A stretch of DNA of 64,000 bases from Strongylocentrotus droebachiensis (GCA_035222895.1 JAVYIG010002222.1:186001-250000), one strand, 5' to 3'. Positions 24,834 to 34,534 are shown, counted from the stretch's first letter. Notes: a model not told the origin generated them from the sequence alone. A program made the numbers and translations.

Positions 24834-27800
24834 TCGGACCTATAGTTACAATGTCAGCCCGAAAATCGCTCATTTTTGTGATTTGTGTACAAAACATATG
24901 GAAATTTCATTTTTCATAAACATAGATCAAACATTGGTTATTGGGTCTTGTTTAAAGTTTAGGTGGTTGTTTTGGGTGTCAAAATAGTTGAATCGTAGGA
25001 AGAAATGAAAAAAAACAAAAAACAATAACATACATAAGTTAAAAAAACAATGAAATACATAAGAAATCATCAAAACAAGAGATAACATAAGGAATAAGCT
25101 GGCTCTTCCATTTTTTTTTGTCGTCTTATTGTTCCAAATGGTCTAATGAATATATGTAGTGAAAAAGAATGCTTAAATATGAATAATATATGATTTATGG
25201 GTAAAAATGTGATTTTATGACGTTATTTGCATAAATTACCATAAATATGCAAATGAGTGATTTTTTTCAAAAAATTGAAATTATCACATTGTTCTATACA
25301 CTTCACCTGACATGCGTGCAAATTTTCGCGGAGATCGGCCGTTTTACGGCCGAGATCTTAGGGGGGGGGGTCCATAATGCCCCCCCCCCCCCCCGGCCGT
25401 AGTAAGACTTCAAATAGCCCGGCCTTATTAGGGTTAAGATGAAATGCGATAATATTAATTAGTAAGAACTGGAAAAATTAGCTGCTCTTTAAGCTTAAAT
25501 TATTTTCCATTCAGCAAAGTCAAATTAGGATTGAATAAGTAAAATACTTTGTTATCTTGTGAACCTTTTCAAATGTATTCCTAAATTACACAAGAATAAA
25601 GGCTAATTCATGGTATATTAACAAACCTGAACAATTAATGAACAACCACTTCATCTTCCAAAAAGCTCATGCTAATTGTGCATTTGAATGAAATATGGTA
25701 TTCGGTTTTCCAAAATATGATATTTGATTTTAGAAACACATCAAAGTACTATGATAGTTATAAAAATAATAATTATAAAATGTCTTGATGACCACGTGTA
25801 GCCTCATAAGTAAAAATACTGTTTTCCTTCAGGGCGCTGCAATCATATCATTACCGCAGCTTTAGCACGGTTATTGTGATAAGGTGCATGAGCATTTAAT
25901 AAATGTCATCCTAACGTACATGCACTAATGTAATTTCTTCCTAATGTACTGTAATAATAATAAAAACACCAAAACTTTACAGTTTTTACATCACTGAGCA
26001 TCTACTTTACCATGCATTTTTTTAATAAGAAAACTTGTGAATACCATTATGAATTAAATGAATTTCCCATGTGGTAATATTCAGGAAAGCACTTACCAAA
26101 GCCTTTGACAATAGCTATATTTTCCAGAAAGCCCAGCATGGGAATGATTATAAGACCTATATTTAAGTGCTGGTGATGGTTAAATGCAACAGAAGAAAAA
26201 CATAAATACAAGGGGTTAGTACACAAATGCACATGCAGTTAGCTTATTAAAGGGGATTACAATTACTTTGAAAATTAGCTGGTATCAATCAAAGCAGGAA
26301 GACAAGAGAAACAAATCAGTTGGTGTTTGAATGTAGTAGAGCTACTATTTAAGAAAGTGTTCGAACTCGCTAAGTTACAGCCATGAAATTTGAACACAAC
26401 TGCACCATACATGGTAAAATTAAGTTTTGGACTACCTCCATTAGCTCAAGTGGCAAAAATAAGGTTGCTCAAATTGTTACACATACTCTACAGCTTCAAA
26501 ATGCATATTGGAGAGTTTCGTGCCAAAAAACAATAACTTAAAACAAAACATTTATTTGTCAGTAAAATAAATGATCTGGTACATATTTCTTCGTGTACTA
26601 ACTGCACTATGCCAAGAGCTGTATCTGTTTATGCTTTTAAAAAGTGAAAAAAAATAGCATCCAATGAGTTATTGTATCTCAAGTATATTTATTTATTTGT
26701 TTTAACTGCACTACATAGTACATATGCATAAAGGCAGTTAGACAAATTAGTAATGATATTTTCAGACAAATATTTTCACTCATTTGTTGTGCGTATTGCA
26801 AACCTTGATGTCCTACATTTTAATAAGAAGTTTCGTCTTTATGTCAAATCATTTCAAACAAAAGTGATCATATGTGGGAGTGAGAATGGGAAATTATGCA
26901 TTTCATTTTCGACTTGCACATAAACCTATAAAATTAAAGATGTAAAGATATAACAAAATAATTTTGACTAATCAGTTTAGATAGTTAGTCGGCAATGGAA
27001 AGCCTAGAAGAGTGATTAGTTTGATGAAAAAATATCTACCATCTATCTAATTAATATGAAAAAACAAGAAAACAGAACCAAGTTATGTTAACGACATATC
27101 ACACATATGCACTTGTTGTTCTCGACATTAACCCATGTACAATTGTTTGTTCATAGAACTTGTTAGAATGAATCGAAGTTACCTGCAACTATTGATACAA
27201 CATATGTGATCCGGCGTCACAAAACCACAAAGAAATCTATGTGGAACCCGAAGGTCATTGACCCATAATCATTCCACACAGAGTTAACACCCTTCTGGCT
27301 CCAAACAGATGATAAGATGATATATATTTACCATCTAATTATCTAATGAATATACAAAACCCCAGAACCAAGCCAAAGAACATGAAAGGCAATAAAGTGA
27401 CATCTTTGGAAGACTTCTAATTCCATTGGCATGATGCACTATTAAACAGCTTTATACCTACACAATACATGTAAATCACCCTCAAATCAGTAAAATGTTG
27501 CTTATAATTTACCGCTTTATATTATTTGCAATGGGATGGGGTTTTATCCAGTGTCATTAAACTCGATAAATCGGCTCGTATTCTGAGGTCGTGTCTAATT
27601 TAGCCATGTCTAAAGTTAAACAACTATTTAGTTAAACAGGAGTTAGACACGACTTCAGAATACGGGCCAATGAATGCATTCTCCGAGTCTAACATGAGTC
27701 ATCAGTTTGTTCTATTAAGAAGTTTGTTTATTAACTCCTTTAATATGAACATGAAGTCATCCGTCATGTTATCAACACCCTTCTAACTACATAAGTGTAC

Positions 27801-30800
27801 ACATTTTGACGTTGCCTACCCCTGTATTGAAAACTGGCTCGTTAAAAAATTACATTTCCTTTCTTCTTCTGTACCGAATCAAAGAGACTCTCCTTTTTAT
27901 AGGGACTGTTTTCACAACTAGTTTTCAAAAATTATGAGTTGAAACTCAACATAATTCATGCCATATATTTTATGAAGAAAAAAATCAACTCTAGTCCAGG
28001 ATGACTAAAATATTGAAGCATGTTTCTTACCTTGATGATGTTGTCTGCCCCGAAGTTTGGCAGGGACAGGGGAGGGAGACCATCGGTGACATTACCGGTG
28101 ATGGTAAAGACAGCCTCCATGCCATTCTCATGAAGCCCGAACGTTATACCTGCTGCTATAATGACGATAACGGCATTGCGAGCTAAAGGAAAGGAAGATG
28201 AAGGAGAAGTAGAAGGAGAAGAATTAAAGGAGAAGATTTAAAGTTTACTATTATTTTCCATATTTTCACATCACTCTTTGAATCCCCCCCTCACGTATTC
28301 TATCATGATAACCCCCTCGACCTTTTCTTCTCCATCTTGTTGTTGTTGGCGTTGTTGTTGTTGGTCTTCTCCTCTTCCTCCCCTTCTTCTTCTTGTTATT
28401 CATCTTCTTCTTATTCTCATTTTTCTCCTTCTTCTTCTTCTACTACTTTAAAGTCACATCTTCAAGGGTTGATTTTTACTTGATTGTCATTAATATTTAT
28501 TCATGTAAATAGAATGAATAAAGTTATAATTGTCAGAGAAAATAAAGATGCAGTTTGTCAACTACTGTCCTTAAGTATACATTGATTAACTCAAGTTTGG
28601 CTTGAGTGATTATGTGCAGCGTCTCACAAAGATAGTCAATAATAAGTCTTCTTATCTGAACTATTGTGATGATAATACAGCTAAACACTCACCAGTTCCA
28701 AACACCCATAAAAACTTCCAGATAATCTTTTTTCTCATTGGGGGCTTCTTTCCCAACTTTTCTATTTTTTGCTGCGCTATATTCTTCATGAACTAAAAAG
28801 AATAAGGAAAATGGATAAAGAAAAACATGTTCAATATATGATATCGAATATGTGATCAATAAGGTACTCATACTATCTTATATTCACATTTAGTGCAATA
28901 ATTTCAACAGCATTTTTGTCAATTTAATTATCTCAATTTTTCCTCACAAAAAAGAACAATTAAGTATAATTGTGTAAACAAACAAAAACACAGTAGAGAA
29001 TCTGAAAGTATTAGAGTGGTCTAACAAGAATAGTAATAGACACAGCATATTTCCAAGAATTTTGACACTATGAAACTAATTCAACTTAATATCATGTGAA
29101 GGCAAATCATTCACTATTTAATTTTTTCCAACACTGGATTTAAAAAGTTTTTTTTCAGTGTTGATGCTAGATAGAATTAAGACGTCATACAACTTGTTTG
29201 AAGCAATAAATTATTCTGTAAATGTTCAACACATTTGTTACAAAATATGTTTCAGTGGGACAAGAATTTTGACACATAAAAAAAAAAACAAAAAAAAAAC
29301 CCATTCTGTAAAGATAACTCATTCTCATTATCAATTTTTTTTCTTCCAGCAGTGCTAATAGCATCGTTCACATTGTAAGCACAACTTTTTTATTCTTCAT
29401 CCACAATCTTACCCTCATTAATGCCAGTGCAACAATACAGCTCAATCCAAGAGTGAGGTCTTGCCACCTGGGGCAAAACAAAAAAAGTGAGAAAAAATGG
29501 AAAGGTTATAATCAGCTATTAACTGGAAGGTGAATGTTCATATTTTTAGAGCCATGATGCAAACAAAGCACTGATGACCAGTAATATTAATTTAATAGTT
29601 ATTGTAGTATTATGATATTCATTTGTATTATCTCATAATAGTTATAACGATGGTGATGCTGCTGCTGCTACTTCTACTATTATTATTATTACTACTACTA
29701 CTACTACTATTAATACTACTACTACTACTTCTTCTAATACTGCTACTACTACTACTACTACTAATAATAATAATAGTACTACTACTACTACTATTAATAC
29801 TACAACTACTACTAATGATAAATTGCTTTTAAATTCTGTATGTCATTCTCCAGTCCCGATATATGCACTTTTAGCAATTCAAACTAAAGTTACAACTACA
29901 TGTATTTATAAACAAAATATGAGCCTCTGTCTGTTTTGTTATGTGTTAACTCTCGTATGTACATGCACATCGTGTATCATATGTGGTTAGAGACACTCCC
30001 ACTTTTCCTAGTAACAAACCAACACTGTATGAATTTTAACAATGTTAATAAAACAAATCACATTAGTGAATATGTATATGATCTTCTGATAAGCACTGGA
30101 GGCAATTATCTTAGATCAAATATAATTTGTTCAGTTATCATCAACTTTAATGGCATTTTCTAGTATTGACCTTTGATCATTCAATAATTTAGGACAGAGT
30201 TCACCTGATAAACAAATATATATAGATTTTCGTGTTTTCATTTCTTGTATTAGATCTAAAGCAATGATCTGAATTTTGACTTTATAACCACTAATATAAA
30301 AAATAGATTTGAGGTCAATTACAGAATAGATGGTGTTATTAATAGCTTTAAATATATTTTTCTTATTTCCACAAGAGGTTTTTCCAAATGTATTTTTATC
30401 TATAAAAAAAACTAATTCTCATAACAAAGTACTATGAGGCAATTTGGAAATGTGAAATTTTATCAGCACAAACTGTATCTTTAACGTATGCAAAAAGGAA
30501 GCAATTATCTTTATCACAGTCTATTATTCCTTACAGCTTGACTATACTCATGCAAATATTGACTTTTATTTGTTACAGATTGTGTTTGAGCTTTACACTG
30601 TGATTTGCTCTTAATTACCTGATACAGATAACCATGCAACAAGAGCTGTCTACCTGTATGTATTTGCTAACTTGCCATGCCAGCGACAGATAATTATGCT
30701 TCGATGATATTATATGTGTACATAAAGAGTCTACTATGAGATATGAAATTGTGACACACTTTTCACAATATTATAACAAACTGCAGGGAGATTCGAGGGG

Positions 30801-33800
30801 GTTTTACCCAAATTAATTTCTGTTAAATATTAGATAAATGTGCTACTGCATGTAGAACGTAAATAAAGTACAAGAGAAAAATCAATATCAAACTTAAACA
30901 CTAACTATTCTCCCTCCTTTGTAATATCTACCTCTGTATTGGAAATATTACACTTATAATATGAACAATTTCACTCCATCCATTTTAAGTGCAATTATCA
31001 AAAAACTAAATTAATGAACAAAACATAATAGGCTCTGAGGATTAGGAAAGAGAAATACAACAAAACTAGCATAGAATGACATGAAAATATACGCTTTTTT
31101 AAGAATGAAAGTAAGAGTGATCAACGAACAGAGAACAATGTAATCAGACAAACAAACAAATACAAAGAGTGAAAATAATGATGGTCAATATAAACAAAAG
31201 ATGACTGGACGTAAAACGAAGGAAGCCACTTAAAACTTAAAAAAAGAGAGAAAAAGGGATTCCAATAAGACTAACAGGCCTTTTTAGAAAATGGGGTGAT
31301 AAAATGCGTTACAAAAACTTCCACAACAATTTAAAATTACAATAGTAATTATGTGAACATGGCTTGCATTACCTTGTTTCAGTGATATGCTTGAATGTTT
31401 CGATGAGGTCATGAAAAAACGTCTCCGCTGGGAATTTGATGCCCAGAATGGTTTTCACTTGACTCATCGCTATGGTGATAGCCGATGCAGAGGTGAATCC
31501 TGATATTACCACTGCAGATATATAGTTGGCTATAAATCCTGCAACAGCAACAAAATTGATAAACAAATATGAAATGTATGCATCTGTACAATTTGATAAT
31601 ACATCATTTTTTAGTATTTTATAAGTTCAGAAGGAGGTATTGCCTGAATGATATGAGGAAGGTTCTTATATGACATCTCTACCCTTTATTAACAAAATGT
31701 CTACAGTAACAGAAAATATCTATTAGAGAACGATAATCTAAGCAATTAAAAATATTATTCATAATCCTTTCTTAAATTCAAAACAAACATGAGCTCACAA
31801 CAAAATTAAAGGGGAAGGTTTCAGTTCCCATGAATGCCAACGAACAAAACCAGGAACACATCTCATAAACACAAATTCGATTATAAAATGTTTTAATACC
31901 AACTCATAACTGTAAATAATTAATGGGTCATACTGCAGTCCAGGCGCGTAGCCAGAGTTTGATGTTTGGGGGGGGGGAGGGGCACATACATGTAATCGAT
32001 CGAGGTAAAAAAAAGGGGTCTACAAAATTTAAACCAATTCTGGAAATTTGAGGGGGGGCACGTGCCCCCCCCCCCCCCGTGCCCCCCCCCCCCCCCCGTG
32101 GCTACGCGCCTGCTGCAGTCAAACTGCCCCCCCCCCCCGACTCCAAACTGAACGATTCATTATCATCCATCGCAATGTAATGATTTTTGTTCAGTCTATT
32201 GTTAGTTTTGTTTTTAGTTTCGTTTGTGTGAATGGGCTACTATACATGTATTTAATTTAATCAGAAAAAACGAGAGCACATCTCTCCAAACATAGATACA
32301 TATGTAGAATGTACTTTGATCAAGGGGTTTCATTGTTCTTCAAAGTGTACTGAAATGCCAATAATGCTTAATAATGGCTCTCACTTGAATGTATATGACC
32401 TATATAAATTTAGCATTTGTTATTGATATAAACTAGTTTTATGTAACAGGGCCCAGTTATATACTGAGAATCGGGCCTCGATTTGTAAAACAAAATATCA
32501 AACAATGTTTTATACATCAGTTGATTAGCTAGGGTGATATAACAAAAACTTTCTCAAAATTAATTGACATTCTCCAAGTCCATGTGTAAATCTCAATTTG
32601 ATATGAGCTGTAAATTCTGAAGTATTATAATTCAAGTGTCAAGTTCTCATTCAATTATAATGATCATTTATTTGGAGCCACAACTCTTGTCAGTTCAATA
32701 ATGCCCTCCTCCAAAAAATTAAAAGGATCAAAATAATTGTTAACCATTGCTGAAGTTCTTAGTACTAACCTAGATGTAGGATCCCGAAGACGAGTTGGAC
32801 GATTCCACAGCAGAACGCCAACAGTATGGCATAGGTTGGATCGTTCAATTCTTCGTCTCCTGGAAGGGGTGTTCCATACTGAGCCACAAGGAGGGACATG
32901 ATGGCTGTGGGACCAACCGAGATATCTTTGGACATTCCAAAGAGAGCGTACATGAATCCACCCATAATGGCTGCATAGAGTCCATACTATGGGGGCAAAT
33001 CAGAAGAATAGATATACATGTCTTAATTGCAAGATTAGTAAAAACCTTCAATTACATTATCTTATTCAAGACCCATGTATATATACTATTTATCATAATT
33101 TTTGGGAGTTAGTTATCCTCCCTATTTCACAAATCCTGTTTAATGTCTAATTAAACTTGTATATATTATCAACGGAAACATATATATAGCTACAGATTTT
33201 CAAATTTCAAATCAAAGTACCAGCAATACACTGTTAATCATCATACTGTGGCATTGAATAATCTCAGAAAGGGACTTTGTGTAATGACCATTGACCAGTT
33301 CTTGAGGAGGTTCAGTTACAGTAACCCCCCCCCCCCCGCCCACTGGCTATGACGTGACTGGCCATTAACAATATGGAGTTAACCCCGACTCACACACCAC
33401 TTCTCAGCAAAGCCTGGTCATATCACCAGAGAATGACCTGAATATACTACGGTTCAGACCCATTGGTTACCAAGTAATTACATAATTGACTGGCCTTCGA
33501 CATAGGAGGGGACAGAGACTAACCCCTGAGGAAAGCGATGCCAAACCATTAAGATTAAAGACCAGTCCTTAGGAAGTACAGTGAGACGAACAGTTCACTA
33601 AGACTAGTAAGATACTACATCATTTACTGTTGTGCAACAGTAGCAGTGACACTTACTTGTCTCAGATGGAATCCTTGTAATATGCATAGACTTTCAGAAA
33701 GTTCAATGTAGTCTGAAAGAGATTACAATATTTACAGGCTTTGATCCAGCAATGGAGGTGACACTGACTTGCCTCTGTCATCTTTGAAGGCTTCCATGGC

Positions 33801-34534
33801 GAGCAAGGGTTGATGTTTCACCATGTATTCTTTTCGACAGGATTAGTTGGCCCTGAAAAGGGCCCACTCATGCTCTATCTGGATATACAATCGGCCGTTT
33901 TGATAGGTTGTATATTCTCGTATTCAGGATGAGTGTCATTACTCTGTCTAGTTTTAATTGTATCACTATTGTAAAGCGCTATATAAGTAAAAGTTATTAT
34001 TATTATTATTAGATAATAATAATAGTGGGGCTTTGTATAGCGCTCGTGCCTGCCAGACTTGACACTCCTGGCGCTCCCGATTATTACCCTGGCTGCCATT
34101 ACGGCGCTCTAGCATTTCAAGGAATTAATTCCTGCCAGGTACCCATTTACATCACCTGGGTTGAGTGTGACACATGTAGATCAATGGTCTTGCCAAAGGA
34201 CATTTGTGCCGCGGCGGGACTCGAACCGCGGACCTTGTGATCGACAGTCCGGTGACATATCCACTCGACCACGACACCTCTAGGTTTATATTTTTTTTTA
34301 AAGGCTTACCTCCGATGGAAGCTTGGCGATACCGGCATAGGCCAGCCCTTGAGGCAGCACCGTAAGACCCACCGTCAGTCCAGCGATGATATCATTGACT
34401 CCTTTGTAGATGCGGTACTTTGGCAGCCACATGGAGATGGGGAAGCGCTCCTTCCATTTCTCCTTGGAGCAGTAGTCCTTGGCCTTGGATTTCAATCTCC
34501 TCGCAACCTCCTTTCTCTGACGACTTGAGCTCAT
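13305..34534 (-). CDS. SLC26A11: SLC26A11: sodium-independent sulfate/anion transporter (15 coding exons)
   Basis: Fifteen exons with GT...AG introns join into 691 codons plus TGA with no frame conflict. The protein is a multi-span membrane anion carrier of the SLC26 family. Family knowledge: members move sulfate or exchange anions, with fourteen membrane spans and a cytosolic STAS domain. Visible landmarks are the SLC26 signature spanning exons 1-2 (LPSE then YGLYAAIMGG...GMSKDISVGPTA, residues about 72-105), GFTSASAITIAMSQ (about 160), MLGFLENIAIVKGFA (316-330), SGYPITGSFSR (357-367), and a STAS domain from residue 477 with LDFSNVSSMDYSVVE (520-534). Paralogue choice rests on the short N-terminus and close match to human SLC26A11 (606 residues). 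The extra length is a roughly 85-residue acidic C-terminal tail ending VSEL. The start ATG follows CATCACC, a good initiation context. Confidence is very high for the family and high for the paralogue. Confidence 0.95.
13478..14457 (-). other. SLC26A11 intron 14
   Basis: Holds an (AG)n microsatellite at 13652-13695 and an (ATT)n microsatellite at about 13837-13878. The remainder is AT-rich with no recognised element. Open frames reading Ser-Leu repeats come from the AG tract. Confidence 0.7.
14458..14692 (-). CDS. SLC26A11: SLC26A11 exon 14 (end of STAS, start of acidic tail)
   Basis: Residues 557-634 plus the first base of 635. It begins PSMRCIIDKAKIKDVVIYDT (end of STAS: last helices and strand) and ends in a run of Glu encoded by GAG/GAA before donor GTAAGTC. 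Acceptor is TTCTACAG. Confidence 0.92.
14716..14930 (+). repeat. Retroelement-tail-like repeat, copy 1
   Basis: (AAT)n/(AAC)n followed by ACTATAGAGAACTATAAGCTC, AAGAAAGATGACCAACAGTC, the palindrome AGTCCTTTTCAGGACT, and CATTTGGTGCAACCACAAGC. The same series recurs at 15424-15665 and 62700-62872. Confidence 0.75.
15424..15665 (+). repeat. Retroelement-tail-like repeat, copy 2
   Basis: An (AATAAT)n tract, then the same words as copy 1 in the same order, with an extra partial unit (AGTCCTTCTCAGGACT then ACACACACTCAAGAAAG) before the second palindrome. Confidence 0.75.
16373..16438 (-). CDS. SLC26A11: SLC26A11 exon 13 (STAS helix)
   Basis: Residues 535-556, exactly 22 codons, phase 0 at both ends: GLKDIFKSFSKKNSSLVLAG then VR. 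It corresponds to the human GLGELLQDFQKQGVALAFVG segment. Acceptor TTGTTCCAG, donor GTACGT. Confidence 0.9.
17613..18064. mobile_element. TTAA-ended foldback, 452 bp
   Basis: TTAACGTGACAT at the left matches ATGTCACGTTAA at the right. The two arms (about 17613-17789 and 17885-18064) are inverted copies with scattered differences and a spacer of about 95 bp. TTAA at both extremes suggests a piggyBac- or Kolobok-type MITE. It lies inside the hAT-like element, so it inserted later. Open frames here are a by-product. Confidence 0.75.
18509..18651. repeat. 143-bp palindromic repeat
   Basis: GGGACTTTTAGATTT pairs with AAATCTAAAAGTTCC. The centre carries the nested inverted words CCTTTTAAGGCACTGGCAG and CTGGCAGTGCCTTAAAAGG. 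It is a MITE-like hairpin within the larger hAT-like element. Confidence 0.75.
18729..19059. mobile_element. CCC-ended element, copy 1, TSD ACGCTTTC
   Basis: Bounded by the 8-bp direct repeats ACGCTTTC (18721-18728, 19060-19067). The ends are CCCGCCCCCCCCCC then CACTCAGTG and the reverse of a GAGTGTGGGGG end. The inside closely matches 36680-37069 (TTATTTAGGGTACGCATATG, GGCCGGACTTTGTCGCACG). Open frames that read this repeat are not genes. Confidence 0.85.
20001..20174 (-). CDS. SLC26A11: SLC26A11 exon 12 (STAS domain core)
   Basis: Residues 477-534, 58 codons, phase 0. Starts SKEVDQSVVIIQMERGLRFP and ends SAILDFSNVSSMDYSVVE, the beta strand and loop holding the conserved Asp-Tyr pair of STAS domains. 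Acceptor CTTTTCCAG, donor GTAAGATG. Confidence 0.95.
20175..21253 (-). other. SLC26A11 intron 11
   Basis: Contains the hAT-like element at 20251-20758. The sequence from 20767 to 21253 is unassigned. Confidence 0.75.
20251..20758. mobile_element. hAT-like MITE, 508 bp, TSD AAGCCACA
   Basis: Flanked by AAGCCACA on both sides (20243-20250, 20759-20766). Terminal repeats are CAGTGGCGTACGCAGG and, reversed, CAGGCGCGTACGCAGG. Internally it has a direct duplication (CCGAAAAGTCGCTCAGT, then a long G-run, then TAAGCGGACA), one G-run of 35 (20359-20393), and long T and A runs. Proline-rich open frames on the minus strand arise from the G-runs. Confidence 0.9.
21254..21384 (-). CDS. SLC26A11: SLC26A11 exon 11 (last membrane spans)
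   Basis: Residues 433 (split) to 476: the stretch PDLITLAMTFFVSLWLGVEY followed by GTIIGILVDLLMLLYPYGKP. This is the final hydrophobic hairpin before STAS. Acceptor ACTTGCAG, donor GTAAAT. Confidence 0.95.
21385..21884 (-). other. SLC26A11 intron 10
   Basis: A short (GAT)n tract near 21427-21450; otherwise unassigned. An open frame that reads through from exon 11 into this intron is an artefact. Confidence 0.7.
21885..22081 (-). CDS. SLC26A11: SLC26A11 exon 10 (membrane core)
   Basis: Residues 367 (split) to 433 (split). SAINEQSGVMTQASGIVTGT follows the conserved SFSR of exon 9 and parallels human TAVNAQSGVCTPAGGLVTG. FFYIPKASLAAVIIYAVLFM is a classic SLC26 span. Acceptor ATGTCAAAG, donor GTAAGTGG. 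Confidence 0.95.
22598..22820 (+). mobile_element. tRNA-headed SINE
   Basis: A tRNA-like head has box A GCAATGGCTCAGTGGTAGAG and box B GGTCCCGGGTTCAAAAC. The body continues to a CAATCAACGATCATCATC tail. The head lacks a proper acceptor pairing after box B, so it is a SINE rather than a functional tRNA gene. Confidence 0.7.
23074..23588 (-). mobile_element. Minus-strand SINE split by another SINE
   Basis: The two outer pieces (23074-23153 and 23391-23588) together match the uninterrupted SINE at 34013-34282: GACACTCCTGGCGCTCC, TCTAGCATTTCAAGGAA and CTTGCCAAAGGACATT occur in the same order. The split point coincides with the insertion of the plus-strand SINE at 23154-23390. Confidence 0.8.
23154..23390 (+). 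mobile_element. tRNA-Lys-like SINE inserted in an older SINE
   Basis: A nearly complete tRNA-like head (23158-23230) has box A TGGTGGCTCAGTGGTTAGAG and box B GGTCGTGGGTTCGAACC. An anticodon arm with a seven-base CTCTTAA loop would give anticodon CTT. It continues into AGTTTCATAACTGAAGTGGG and an (ATT)n tail. The body and tail mark it as a SINE. Confidence 0.8.
23859..23919 (-). CDS. SLC26A11: SLC26A11 exon 9
   Basis: Residues 347 (split) to 367 (split): GACNIGSSFISGYPITGSFS. The SGYPITGSFSR block is one of the most conserved in SLC26 transporters. Acceptor TTTTTGCAG, donor GTAAGAAA. Confidence 0.95.
23920..24105 (-). other. SLC26A11 intron 8
   Basis: Short AT-rich intron with no recognised element. 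Confidence 0.8.
24106..24156 (-). CDS. SLC26A11: SLC26A11 exon 8
   Basis: 51 nt encoding residues 330 (split) to 347 (split): RKNGYRVDTNQELIAI, parallel to the human NNYRIDANQELLAIG. Acceptor GTTTACAG, donor GTAAGTTG. Confidence 0.93.
24157..26096 (-). other. SLC26A11 intron 7
   Basis: Contains the TTAA-flanked element at 24683-25433. The flanks on both sides are AT-rich and unassigned. Confidence 0.75.
24683..25433. mobile_element. piggyBac-like MITE, 751 bp, TTAA target
   Basis: Flanked by TTAA (24679-24682 and 25434-25437). The 16-bp terminal repeat CCCTAATAAGGCCGGG is perfect at both ends. TTAA duplication and CCC termini fit piggyBac-type elements. The inside has no transposase; it has mirrored CATTATGG-C-run and G-run-CCATAATG words next to the ends and an A-run near 24809-24832. 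Confidence 0.88.
26097..26169 (-). CDS. SLC26A11: SLC26A11 exon 7
   Basis: Residues 306-329 plus the first base of 330: HLNIGLIIIPMLGFLENIAI then VKGF. The acceptor is ACCATCACCAG; using it keeps phase 0 after exon 6 and gives a continuous ADNIIK-HLNIGLIIIP join. A second AG (AAATATAG) 11 bases further in would break the frame. Confidence 0.92.
26170..28030 (-). other. SLC26A11 intron 6
   Basis: AT-rich. A 96-bp palindrome lies at 27573-27668. A similar string (TACCATCTA...TAATGAATAT) occurs near 27040 and 27331 as a short local duplication. No other element is recognised. Confidence 0.65.
27573..27668. repeat. 96-bp palindromic MITE-like repeat
   Basis: GGCTCGTATTCTGAGGTCGT at the left pairs with ACGACTTCAGAATACGGGCC at the right. 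The arms are near-complete inverted copies around a short AT-rich loop. Confidence 0.75.
28031..28182 (-). CDS. SLC26A11: SLC26A11 exon 6
   Basis: Residues 255 (split) to 305: RNAVIVIIAAGITFGLHENG, then an extramembrane stretch with FTITGNVTDGLPPLSLPNFG. The TG.V..GLPP..LP pattern matches human TGETAEGLPPVRIPPF. Acceptor TCCTTTAG, donor GTAAGAAA. Confidence 0.94.
28183..28692 (-). other. SLC26A11 intron 5
   Basis: Pyrimidine/TTC- and TTG-rich low-complexity sequence at about 28325-28445; otherwise unassigned. Confidence 0.7.
28693..28792 (-). CDS. SLC26A11: SLC26A11 exon 5
   Basis: Residues 222-254 plus the first base of 255: a Lys-rich loop (FMKNIAQQKIEKLGKKPPMR) leading into KKIIWKFLWVFGT. 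It parallels human RGLVWAATTARNAL after the join. Acceptor TTCTTTTTAG, donor GTGAGTGT. Confidence 0.88.
28793..29412 (-). other. SLC26A11 intron 4
   Basis: AT-rich with A-runs near 29279-29300. Nothing else is recognised. Confidence 0.7.
29413..29467 (-). CDS. SLC26A11: SLC26A11 exon 4
   Basis: 55 nt completing Arg203 and encoding WQDLTLGLSCIVALALMR (204-221), a membrane span parallel to human GDAVLGLVCMLLLLVLKLM. Acceptor TTGCCCCAG, donor GTAAGATT. Confidence 0.92.
29468..31372 (-). other. SLC26A11 intron 3
   Basis: Contains a long (CTA/TTA)n microsatellite at about 29650-29825, whose poly-Leu open frame is an artefact. The remainder is AT-rich without a recognised element. Confidence 0.75.
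29650..29825. repeat. CTA/ATT microsatellite
   Basis: Interrupted runs of ACT/CTA and ATT/AAT triplets over about 175 bp. Confidence 0.9.
31373..31538 (-). CDS. SLC26A11: SLC26A11 exon 3
   Basis: Residues 148 (split) to 203 (split): FIANYISAVVISGFTSASAI then TIAMSQVKTILGIKFPAETF. It matches human LLDFISYPVIKGFTSAAAVTIGFGQIKNLLG. Acceptor TGTTGCAG, donor GTAATGCA. Confidence 0.95.
31539..32769 (-). other. SLC26A11 intron 2
   Basis: Contains the 172-bp hAT-like MITE at 31941-32112; otherwise AT-rich and unassigned. Confidence 0.75.
31941..32112. mobile_element. hAT-like MITE, 172 bp, TSD CTGCAGTC
   Basis: Exact 8-bp duplication CTGCAGTC (31933-31940, 32113-32120). The ends are CAGGCGCGTAGCCAG and the reverse, CAGGCGCGTAGCCAC. 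G-run near the left end and long C-runs near the right end give a strong stem. No coding capacity. Confidence 0.9.
32770..32986 (-). CDS. SLC26A11: SLC26A11 exon 2 (SLC26 signature)
   Basis: Residues 76-147 plus the first base of 148. Opens YGLYAAIMGGFMYALFGMSK then DISVGPTAIMSLLVAQYGTP, the second half of the SLC26 signature. Continues DPTYAILLAFCCGIVQLVFG, as in human PAYAVLLAFLSGCIQLAMG. Acceptor CCCCCATAG, donor GTTAGTAC. Confidence 0.96.
32987..34309 (-). other. SLC26A11 intron 1
   Basis: Contains the SINE at 34013-34282 and a C-run near 33326. Remainder unassigned. Confidence 0.75.
34013..34282 (-). mobile_element. Minus-strand tRNA-headed SINE, intact reference copy
   Basis: On the minus strand a tRNA-like head (about 34282-34205) has box A TGGTCGAGTGG and box B GGTTCGAGTCCCGCC. 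The body has TCCTTTGGCAAGACCATTG and GGAGCGCCAGGAGTGTCAAG, and it ends in (TTA/ATT)n at about 33990-34020. The older SINE at 23074-23588 is the same family. Confidence 0.8.
34310..34534 (-). CDS. SLC26A11: SLC26A11 exon 1 (start)
   Basis: Residues 1-75 from ATG at 34534-34532. A basic N-terminus (MSSSRQRKEVARRLKSKAKD) precedes FPISMWLPKYRIYKGVNDII and AGLTVGLTVLPQGLAYAGIA, the first two membrane segments and the PQGLAYA motif. CATCACC precedes the ATG. Donor GTAAGCCT. Confidence 0.94.

Noticed and set aside
29623..29832. Poly-Leu protein
   Set aside because: It reads a CTA/ATT microsatellite.
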